Shown here: piece after piece, positions 23,130 through 29,401 of the stretch | Position numbering within the stretch: the first letter of the stretch is position 1 | How the letters are laid out: every line of letters begins with the position of its first letter | Source: a virus | Length of the DNA: 64,000 nt | Strand: one strand, 5' to 3' | Virus record (IMG/VR): IMGVR_UViG_3300028392_000043 | Coordinates: 41,653 to 105,652 of that record | Notes under the pieces: generated by a model | Told to the model about the DNA's origin: nothing | The model's database searches: none | What the model saw: the letters and a program-made list of their open reading frames with translations, nothing else | Made by a program: the position numbers and the translations under genes

Positions 23130-23201
23130 AAAGGCTGAGTACGTAGTGTTCAGAAAGCGGATTAAATAACATTCACAATAACACTCCTTAAAGGTGTTGA
23201 A

Positions 23202-23300
23202 GTGAAAGAAGCAAAAGCAGAAAATCCGAGAACTTACCAGAGCATAGCTGTTAAAGCGAAGCGCCACTACGGTACGGAAGCCTATACATATAGTGATTAA
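23202..23300 (+). CDS. Possible 32-residue basic peptide in the rightward leader
   Basis: A GTG-started frame (VKEAKAENPRTYQSIAVKAK, then RHYGTEAYTYSD) with AAAGG upstream. Its codon and residue composition look protein-like. It ends 24 bases before a terminator hairpin, so it could be a leader peptide like the one on the other side, or a real small protein, or part of a noncoding leader RNA. The frame is closed by a stop shortly upstream. Confidence 0.4.
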   Translation: MKEAKAENPRTYQSIAVKAKRHYGTEAYTYSD

Positions 23301-23324
23301 CACTGTAAAAACTAGGTGAGAATT

Positions 23325-23355
23325 AACCCTTGCAAACGCAGGGGTTTTTTCTTTT
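23325..23355 (+). terminator. Intrinsic terminator before the endolysin gene
   Basis: A 9-bp stem AACCCTTGC/GCAGGGGTT (23325-23333, 23338-23346) with a 4-base loop, followed by TTTTTTCTTTT. It stands between the rightward promoter (23103-23129) and the endolysin ribosome binding site (AAGGAGAA, 23382-23389). A weak promoter (TTGATA at 23354) might restart transcription after it. Confidence 0.8.
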
Positions 23356-23392
23356 GATACACTTATCACATAACTACTATCAAGGAGAAGCT

Positions 23393-23809
23393 ATGGCTTT
23401 ATCACGAATTACCGGTTTTCAAGCATATGCACATATGCATCAATGGATGCTGCAACACAAAAAAGGTTTTCTAGGCCATTGCCATAAAACATGTCAAGAC
23501 GCTTGGGGATTACCAGTTAAATATGCTTCAGCTATTGATGCTTGGAATCATGTGCCAAAGAAACATCAACACACTGATCTGTCTAAGATTCCAGTGGGTT
23601 CGCCAATCTTTATGGATGGTGGCCAATATGGTCACGTATGCCTCCAGTCAGACAAAAAAGGCATTGTTATATCTACAGATGCTCCAACAGCTGATTACAT
23701 TGGTGAAGTGCCATTGGAATGGTTTACCAAGCATTGGGGTAAAAAAGTTCTTGGCTGGGCATCTCAATACAATGACGTTGATTTGCAATTAGACAAAATG
23801 CCTGTTTAA
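23393..23809 (+). CDS. Endolysin-like cysteine peptidase/amidase
   Basis: A 138-residue protein. GHCHKTCQDAWGL (Cys30 or Cys34) and QYGHVCL (His81) are placed like the Cys-His pair of NlpC/P60 and CHAP cell-wall enzymes. VGSPIFMDGG and STDAPTADYIGEVPLEWFTK, plus the ending KVLGWASQYND, match small actinophage lysins that cut peptide bonds of peptidoglycan. No separate wall-binding domain is present. The ATG at 23393 has AAGGAGAA; the frame extends upstream through the terminator but that part is not credible. Small membrane proteins downstream (24246 and 25949) are holin candidates. Confidence 0.7.
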   Translation: MALSRITGFQAYAHMHQWMLQHKKGFLGHCHKTCQDAWGLPVKYASAIDAWNHVPKKHQHTDLSKIPVGSPIFMDGGQYGHVCLQSDKKGIVISTDAPTADYIGEVPLEWFTKHWGKKVLGWASQYNDVDLQLDKMPV

Positions 23810-23817
23810 ACTAGGCA

Positions 23818-23899
23818 GGGGCAGGAAGGTTTCGACTAGACATTAAGACCACACGTTGGTAGTGTCTAGGACCAGAGTTCAATTCTCTGCTGCTCCACA
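23818..23899 (+). ncRNA. tmRNA-like RNA consisting of the tRNA-like domain only
   Basis: GGGGCAG (23818-23824) pairs with CTGCTCC (23890-23896) as a 7-bp acceptor with a G3:U70 wobble, the alanine identity element of tmRNA and tRNA-Ala. GAAGGTTTCGAC (23825-23836) is the conserved 5' tmRNA signature that replaces the D-arm. CTAGACA/TGTCTAG (23836-23842, 23863-23869) forms a P2-like stem. GGAC leads into a T-arm, CAGAG-TTCAATT-CTCTG (23873-23889). Discriminator A97 and CA follow; CCA is not encoded in full. The 20-base loop replaces the usual roughly 300 bases of pseudoknots and tag ORF. The only short frame there (DIKTTRW-stop) does not resemble a degradation tag. It lies between the endolysin and HNH genes. 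Confidence 0.75.
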
Positions 23900-23919
23900 C
23901 AAAAGAAAGTGAGAAAAAA

Positions 23920-24249
23920 ATGGAATATGAAGACCCTGTATTAACTAGATTCTATTCATTTACTAAAAAAGATTTAGAAACTGGTTGTTTAATTTGGCAA
24001 GGTGGAATAAAAGGCAAAGGCTATGGTGCTTTTAAGTTTGAAAAAGTATCTCACCGTGCACATAGATTCATTTATGAATATGTAAAAAACAATAATGAGC
24101 GTTTACCACGAGAAACAATTATTAGACACACATGTGACACCCCATTATGCGTTGACTTAAATCATTTATTACCAGGAACACATAAAGAAAACTATCAAGA
24201 CTCTGTTGACCGTGGTAGAAGAATATTTAAGAAAAAAGATATTGCATGA
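23920..24249 (+). CDS. HNH homing-type endonuclease
   Basis: A 109-residue protein with the HNH_3 pattern: GCLIWQGGIKGKGYGAFKF, SHRAHRFIYE (first His), IRHTCDTPLCVDLNHLLPGT (central His, Asn/His) and ENYQDSVDRGRR. Such enzymes make site-specific breaks and often sit next to RNA or packaging genes. Here it lies 20 bases after the tmRNA-like RNA and just before terL. GAAAGTGAG lies upstream of the ATG. It could be a free-standing homing nuclease, or an HNH partner of the terminase as in some cos phages. Confidence 0.85.
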   Translation: MEYEDPVLTRFYSFTKKDLETGCLIWQGGIKGKGYGAFKFEKVSHRAHRFIYEYVKNNNERLPRETIIRHTCDTPLCVDLNHLLPGTHKENYQDSVDRGRRIFKKKDIA

Positions 24250-24383
24250 GTACATCAGATATCATTACCGGAATGTTATTGGCCTTTTTAGGTGGGTCAA
24301 TGTTTTTGTTAACGCTCATGATGATGTTTATGATATGGGATGATTATCAAGATAACAAGAAAAGACGTAACAGCAAAAAATGA
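24246..24383 (+). CDS. 45-residue membrane protein, holin candidate
   Basis: The frame begins MSTSDIITGMLLAFLGGSMF, continues through a Met/Leu-rich membrane segment and ends with a charged tail (WDDYQDNKKRRNSKK). Both ends overlap neighbours by four bases (ATGA), so it is clearly part of the operon. One hydrophobic helix with a basic tail near an endolysin suits a class III-like holin, but two further candidates follow terL. Confidence 0.6.
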   Translation: MSTSDIITGMLLAFLGGSMFLLTLMMMFMIWDDYQDNKKRRNSKK

Positions 24384-25885
24384 CCGAAGCACCTATCTTT
24401 AGCCTTGTCAGGCCACCAACTAATAAAGAAGAACTATGGTGGACTGTCAAGACTCTATGGGGTGTTGAATTACCTAGAGTACAGGTATGTCCAGATCACA
24501 CGGCTCCTTTTGATGCATTTGCGGAGGCTTATTTTGGTAACGAGTTTAACTGGGTTCTTTGGTATGGTTCGCGTGGTACTGGCAAAAGCTATATGCTTGC
24601 TCTTTTGGCCCTTACTAAAGCTGCTCTTCTTGAAATAAATGTGACACTATTGGGTGGGTCTATGGCTCAGTCACAAAACATTCACGAGCATGTTGAGTTT
24701 TTGACACAACACAAGCATGCACCTGTTCATGCAATTGAATCTATGATTAAAACACAGATTACTTTTACTGGCGGTAATTGGATTAGACCACTACCTGCAT
24801 CACAAAAGACTGTTCGTGGACCTCACCCTCAAATGACATTACTTGATGAGATTGATGAAATGGAACGCAAGATTTATGATGCTGCTATGGGTCAGGCTAT
24901 GACTAAACCCAATGCTAGAGGTGTTGAAGTTGCTGAAATGGTTGTTGCTTCGTCTACATGGCAAAATCCTGTTGGTACTTTTCAGTCTGTTATGGATGAG
25001 GCTTTGGCTAAAGGTATGCCTGTTCGTACATGGTGTTATCGTGAGCAGTTAAAGCCTCATGGGTGGATGGATCCTGATTTTATTGAGCGTAAGCGTATGT
25101 CTGTTCCGGCTGAGATGTTTCGTGTTGAGTATGAGCTTGGTGAGCCTGCTGGTGGTTCACGTGCGTTTGATTTAGAGAAACTTAATAAGGCTTTTGTTGA
25201 TTTAGAGATTGTTGATGAGCGTCATTCGGCTAATGATGATGAGTGGGTATTCGAACGACCTGTACCTACTGCTACTTATTCTGCTGGTGCCGATTGGGCT
25301 AAAGAGCAGGATAAGACTGTTATTGCTGTGTTTAGGCTTGATGAAAGTATTAGACGGCTTGTTTATTATCGTAGGTTTAATCGTACTGATTGGCCAACAA
25401 TGATTGGCGTGTTTAATCGAGTAACTACCGAGTATCAAGCTATGGCGGCGCATGATGCTACAGGTATTGGCAATGTTGTTCATGACATGGTTGATGAGCG
25501 AGTTATTAAATTTACTATGTCTTCTAATAAACGTACAGAGATGTTGACTAATTACATTACGGCTGTTGAGCAAGGTCGCTATAAGTTGCCTCGTAATACT
25601 CCTGCGTACCTACAGCATAAGTCAACTACGGTTGAGGAAGTCTTTGGTGGTGGCGGTTGGAACTCTCATCTGTCTGATGATGTGTGTGCTTTTGCTTTGG
25701 CTCATCATGCTGCAGAGCGTATGGCTCCGCCGGCAGCTGGTGAGGGCGTTAAGAAGACAGAGTATGCTCCTGAAAAGTTTAAAGACATTACTCCTGTGTA
25801 TGAGGATGATGGTCGTTATGTTACGCAAGTGGGTGCTGTTACTGTTAAAGATGATAGCGGTGTTGGAGTTTTTAATCTTTTCTAA
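24380..25885 (+). CDS. terL: Terminase large subunit
   Basis: A 501-residue packaging motor. Walker A is YGSRGTGKSY (Lys69) and Walker B MTLLDEIDEM (about 153-162), so the ATPase half is complete. The nuclease half has AGADWAKEQDKTVIAVFR (Asp near 304), AHDATGIGNVV and SHLSDDVCAFALAHH (last Asp), the RNase H-like triad that cuts the concatemer. It docks on the portal encoded 3.5 kb downstream and pumps DNA into the prohead. Its small-subunit partner is probably at 13471-13971 on the other strand. The start overlaps the small membrane gene by four bases. Confidence 0.93.
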   Translation: MTEAPIFSLVRPPTNKEELWWTVKTLWGVELPRVQVCPDHTAPFDAFAEAYFGNEFNWVLWYGSRGTGKSYMLALLALTKAALLEINVTLLGGSMAQSQNIHEHVEFLTQHKHAPVHAIESMIKTQITFTGGNWIRPLPASQKTVRGPHPQMTLLDEIDEMERKIYDAAMGQAMTKPNARGVEVAEMVVASSTWQNPVGTFQSVMDEALAKGMPVRTWCYREQLKPHGWMDPDFIERKRMSVPAEMFRVEYELGEPAGGSRAFDLEKLNKAFVDLEIVDERHSANDDEWVFERPVPTATYSAGADWAKEQDKTVIAVFRLDESIRRLVYYRRFNRTDWPTMIGVFNRVTTEYQAMAAHDATGIGNVVHDMVDERVIKFTMSSNKRTEMLTNYITAVEQGRYKLPRNTPAYLQHKSTTVEEVFGGGGWNSHLSDDVCAFALAHHAAERMAPPAAGEGVKKTEYAPEKFKDITPVYEDDGRYVTQVGAVTVKDDSGVGVFNLF

Positions 25886-25948
25886 TTGCAAACGTGTTGT
25901 TATGGGTTTAGTCTTGTAGTATCTGCTGTCTTTCTTTGCGAGGTTCTT

Positions 25949-26233
25949 ATGAACAAATTTCTTAAATGGCTTGGTACTAGCCCTACTGCTGCTGTATTAA
26001 AAATTGCCCTTGGTGGTTTGTTAGTTATTGTGTTTGATTCTATTGATTCATATAACTTGCCTGCAGGTGTTGCTTTGGCAATTACTGCGCTTATCCCAGT
26101 TATTGTTGATGCGCTTAATCCTCAAGACCCTCGTTTTGGTAGAGGTAAATCTCCTAGTCTTAAAGACTTTTTGGCTGTTATTGATGGTATTGTTGGCGAA
26201 CGTCAATCTGCTGTTGAACCAAAGAAGCCATAA
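25949..26233 (+). CDS. Two-helix holin-like membrane protein
   Basis: A 94-residue protein starting MNKFLKWLGTSPTAAVLKIA. Two hydrophobic helices (VLKIALGGLLVIVFDSI and AGVALAITALIPVIVDAL) are joined by a short turn and followed by a polar tail, the topology of class II holins and of the r1t-type holins of actinophages. GAGG precedes the ATG. It is followed six bases later by another single-helix membrane protein, an arrangement often seen for holin pairs. Function inferred. Confidence 0.65.
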   Translation: MNKFLKWLGTSPTAAVLKIALGGLLVIVFDSIDSYNLPAGVALAITALIPVIVDALNPQDPRFGRGKSPSLKDFLAVIDGIVGERQSAVEPKKP

Positions 26234-26238
26234 GTGTT

Positions 26239-26478
26239 ATGGATCAGTCGCTTATACACGTAGGCCAAATCTGCGGGGCTTTATTAGCTATTCTTTCTTT
26301 GGGTGGTGTGTTAGTGAAGTGGGGCATTGTTAAACCAATTAAGGCTTACATTGACCAAATGACTTACCCTATTCAACCTCATGCTAATGGTGGTGATTCT
26401 TTACCAGATGTCATTAAGACAATGAAAAGAATAGAAAACAAACTAGACCAGCATCTTGATGTGGATCACGGTCGTTAA
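26239..26478 (+). CDS. Small holin-like membrane protein
   Basis: A 79-residue protein. LIHVGQICGALLAILSLGGV (residues 5-24) is a membrane helix, followed by a cytoplasmic tail with PLPDVIKTM-type helix and DQHLDVDHGR at the end. Actinophages often carry such a protein beside a two-helix holin. Its role (second holin or anti-holin) is inferred only. Confidence 0.6.
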   Translation: MDQSLIHVGQICGALLAILSLGGVLVKWGIVKPIKAYIDQMTYPIQPHANGGDSLPDVIKTMKRIENKLDQHLDVDHGR

Positions 26479-26519
26479 AAAAACGCGTAGTGTAGGCTAA
26501 ACCTGTACTTGGAGGAATT

Positions 26520-28748
26520 ATGAGTAAAAAACCTGCTGGTCGTCCTTATCCTAATCTTGTGGATAACATGGCTGTTAGTAAGGCGCTTTTTAATAAAGGA
26601 AAAATTGCAAGTGCAGTTAAAAATAGATATGCTCGTCCTCTTGCTGATAATGAGTTTTATCATGGTACTAACTTAAAATCTGCTACAAAGATTAAAACTC
26701 AAGGTTTTAAAACAGTTGACCCTAGAAAAAAAAATTATGAGCCTAGTAGTCACTTAAGATCCGCTGGGAGAAGTTCCACTGGATTTGGTCGCCCAATACC
26801 TGAAGGAAACATGGGTCCTGGCGCTTATATGACAAAAAACAAATCTCACGCTAAAAAATATGCAAAAGGTAAGTCTGGATTGCCAGCTGTTGTTCGATTG
26901 CAAGTACCTGAAAACACTAAATTTGTAGAAGTAGATCTTCATGATAAAAATCTAATTGCTTATGTTAACCATGGCAGAAAATCAAATGCTACACATAGTA
27001 TTAATGGCCGAATTGCTAATTATGTTAAAAGAAATCATAATACTCATGGTATTTATGATGGTGATTATTATTATGGTCAAACTAAGCACGTAAAAATGGT
27101 TTCTGGCTTAAAACCTGTAAATATTGCTACCGATACTACTGCAGTCGGCGGTGCTGGCTATTACGGCAACAAAAAACTAAACAGTAAGCCTGTTAGTAAG
27201 TCTTGGGAAGAAGTATCTAAAGTATTTCCTCAACGGGCTATCCTCACGCAAGGTACGCGTAAGACACGAGTTATGGTGCATTATGAATATTCACCTACAC
27301 ATTGGGGAATTATTCATCCTACTGAAGGGCAGCGTGTAGCACACAAAGATAGTATTAGGTTTATTCCAAATAAAAAGCCTAAGAGTCCTGGTCCTGATTT
27401 GTTTGGCGAACCTTTGAAAAAGTCGATGGAGTATAGTGTAGTTATGAATCAGTCCCGTTTTGGAAATGCTAGCAACGTAGCAAAATCACTAGATGATTAT
27501 TGGAAAAAAGAGCAGGCCGAGAAAGAGGCTGCTCATCGTTTGCAAATTAAAGAAACACATGCAATTAGCCGCAATGCTTTTAAACAAGGCGTTAAAGGCG
27601 GTTTGATTATTGGTGTACCTACTGCTGCGGGCGCTACTTATGGCACTATGAAAGCTAAAAAGAAACTTTCTGAAGTACGTAAAGCATCTCTGGGCGCTGG
27701 AAAAATCTTTGAAGGTGCTGCTAACGCTGCGCATCACGCAACTCCTGTTGGTCATGGTTCTGGTGATTTTAGTGCTGAGATGCGTCGCAGTATTCGTGAG
27801 CATGCTGAGCGCACGAGGGCAGCAGCTAATAAGCGTGGTAAGGAACTTGTTTTACGTCCTAAGCCAGGTGAACTTGTTGATACTCGCCCACCTGCGCCTA
27901 AGCCTGCTAAAAAAGGTAGAGAACTTGTTCGTTTGAAACAGGACGTTCCTACTGCTAGTGTCTCTGCGCCTCGCCCAATTAAAATTACTCGCCCGATTAA
28001 AATTACTCGTGGACCTGCTGCTGGCGCAGGAACAAGAGCGCCTTCTGTAGCACCTGCTGTAGCACCTGCTGCGGCGGCACCTAAAGGTGCTCCTGGCTTA
28101 GCGCATTTTGATGAAGGTGTTAAAACTAAGAGTTATGTTCCACATGCTTTGGCTGCTTCTGCTGCGGGTATTACTGGTGGCGTGGCTATTACTGATCCTG
28201 AGAAGCGTAAGAATTGGATTAATGGCGCTAAAAGCCAAATTCATGAGTTGACTAAGGCTGATGAGTACGATGCTGCAGGTAATTTAAAGCAGCCTGCAAA
28301 AATTTCTGGCAACACTGCTATGGGTCTTGCTGGCGCGGGTACGGTTGCTTTGGGTGCGCGTACTCTTGGGCGTGCAGGTAATCTTCCTTATACTGCAGCA
28401 CGTAATGCTAATTTTGCTAACAATAATTTGATGCAACAACGTACTTTGCATGCTGATAAAGTAGCTAATACTCAGGCTGCCCAAGCTAAAGCTGCTAAGG
28501 CGCGTATGCCTTGGACTAAGGCTATGGCTAATAAAAATGTTGACCGAGCTGTGTATCATGAATCTCGTCAAGACCAGCGTCTTATTGCTCAAGAAGCTAA
28601 GACCGCTGAAGCGCATGCTTTGGCACATGCTGTTAAGCCTCGTATGAAGATGATGCGTAATGGTGGCATGGGTATGGTTGCTGGCGGTTCTTTGTTGGCT
28701 GCTGGTGCTTTGGTTAATGCTGGTAAAAAGCGTGAGGTTCCACAGTAA
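26520..28748 (+). CDS. Large putative virion/ejection protein with ADP-ribosyltransferase-like domain
   Basis: A 742-residue protein. Residues 44-190 show the order of H-Y type ADP-ribosyltransferases: FYHGTNLKSATKIKTQGF (His48), GPGAYMTKNKSHAKKYAKG (Tyr103) and YYYGQTKHVKMV in the place of the third residue, where Gln rather than Glu stands. Such enzymes move ADP-ribose from NAD to proteins or DNA; T4 injects one (Alt) with its genome. After residue 350 come several Gly/Ala-rich segments that could cross membranes, e.g. GGLIIGVPTAAGATYG and GGMGMVAGGSLLAAGALVNA, separated by basic stretches. Between lies an 18-base tandem repeat (RPIKIT twice). GGAGG precedes the ATG. It stands between the holins and portal, so a virion role is likely but unproven. 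Confidence 0.55.
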   Translation: MSKKPAGRPYPNLVDNMAVSKALFNKGKIASAVKNRYARPLADNEFYHGTNLKSATKIKTQGFKTVDPRKKNYEPSSHLRSAGRSSTGFGRPIPEGNMGPGAYMTKNKSHAKKYAKGKSGLPAVVRLQVPENTKFVEVDLHDKNLIAYVNHGRKSNATHSINGRIANYVKRNHNTHGIYDGDYYYGQTKHVKMVSGLKPVNIATDTTAVGGAGYYGNKKLNSKPVSKSWEEVSKVFPQRAILTQGTRKTRVMVHYEYSPTHWGIIHPTEGQRVAHKDSIRFIPNKKPKSPGPDLFGEPLKKSMEYSVVMNQSRFGNASNVAKSLDDYWKKEQAEKEAAHRLQIKETHAISRNAFKQGVKGGLIIGVPTAAGATYGTMKAKKKLSEVRKASLGAGKIFEGAANAAHHATPVGHGSGDFSAEMRRSIREHAERTRAAANKRGKELVLRPKPGELVDTRPPAPKPAKKGRELVRLKQDVPTASVSAPRPIKITRPIKITRGPAAGAGTRAPSVAPAVAPAAAAPKGAPGLAHFDEGVKTKSYVPHALAASAAGITGGVAITDPEKRKNWINGAKSQIHELTKADEYDAAGNLKQPAKISGNTAMGLAGAGTVALGARTLGRAGNLPYTAARNANFANNNLMQQRTLHADKVANTQAAQAKAAKARMPWTKAMANKNVDRAVYHESRQDQRLIAQEAKTAEAHALAHAVKPRMKMMRNGGMGMVAGGSLLAAGALVNAGKKREVPQ
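27972..28007 (+). repeat. 18-bp tandem repeat in coding sequence
   Basis: Two copies of CGCCC(A/G)ATTAAAATTACT (27972-27989 and 27990-28007) encode RPIKIT twice in a proline-rich linker of the large protein. The copies differ at one silent base. It is a likely slippage-prone spacer. Confidence 0.8.
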
Positions 28749-29401
28749 TGACTATTTCTCAGTCTCGTTATGGCAGTAATGCTGAAGTTGGTCGTGCGCC
28801 TAATCGTAAGCCTGTTAAGGATCAGCATCATTGGGGTGCTGCGGCTGGTTTAGGTGTGGCTGGCACTGGTCTTGGTGCTACTCGCGCTTCTAGTGTTTTG
28901 AGCAATAATGCTGGCGCTTCTAAAGGTAAGGCTAATCAATCTTTTGCCGGTGCTCGTATTAGTCGCGGTGATGCTAATCTTCAGCGTCAACTTCAGGCCA
29001 ATGAGCAGGCTAAATTAACTAAATTGCGTGGCCGTACTAAAGGTCAGGCTATGTGGATTACTGATGGTCAGGGTAAGCGCATTAACATTCCTGCTGGTGC
29101 TTCTAATGGTGATATTAAAAACATCATGACGGGTGTTTCTCGTGATAGCGCTAGATATTCGCAAAGGGCTGGTATGCACGATAAAGCTGCGCAGGCTTCG
29201 CGCGACGAGGCTCGTAAGCATACAGAAAATTATGTTCGTATGAATCGTTATAGTAAGTTAGCGAGTCGTGGTGGCAAGGTGGCTATTGGTGCTGGTTTGT
29301 TGGGCGCGGCGGGCGCACTTGCTAATACTGAGCATGCTCGTGGTACAGTTGGCTACAAGCGACCTACACGCGCACAATTAAGGGGACGTAATGTCAGATG
29401 A
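28748..29401 (+). CDS. Basic ejection-like protein
   Basis: A 217-residue, very basic Ala/Gly-rich protein. Its N-terminus (MTISQSRYGSNAEVGRAP) resembles an internal segment of the preceding protein (NQSRFGNASNVAKS), suggesting a shared processing or targeting motif. Two small-residue hydrophobic segments (GAAAGLGVAGTGLGA near 30 and VAIGAGLLGAAGALA near 180) may insert in membranes. The start overlaps the upstream stop (TAATG); the end overlaps the portal start. Likely an internal head protein by position. Confidence 0.55.
   Translation: MTISQSRYGSNAEVGRAPNRKPVKDQHHWGAAAGLGVAGTGLGATRASSVLSNNAGASKGKANQSFAGARISRGDANLQRQLQANEQAKLTKLRGRTKGQAMWITDGQGKRINIPAGASNGDIKNIMTGVSRDSARYSQRAGMHDKAAQASRDEARKHTENYVRMNRYSKLASRGGKVAIGAGLLGAAGALANTEHARGTVGYKRPTRAQLRGRNVR

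Noticed and set aside
22930-23369. Two leftward frames of 80 and 86 residues (22930-23172, 23109-23369) in the control region
   Set aside because: They run through promoters, have no ribosome binding sites, and their residue composition is unlike a protein. Only the final 14 codons of the first, behind a strong ribosome binding site, are kept as a leader peptide.
23818-23899. A canonical tRNA-Pro (UGG) reading of the tmRNA-like RNA
   Set aside because: An ACAC/GTGT stem with a TGG anticodon can be drawn, but the D-loop would be far too long, position 37 would be a pyrimidine, and the GGTTTCGAC and GGAC signatures plus G3:U70 point to tmRNA.
23818-23899. A simple attP site derived from host ssrA
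   Set aside because: Attachment sites usually copy only the 3' part of a tRNA or tmRNA gene. Here the 5' half, the 3' half and a joining stem are all present and pair with each other, and no integrase is seen in the window. It cannot be excluded completely.
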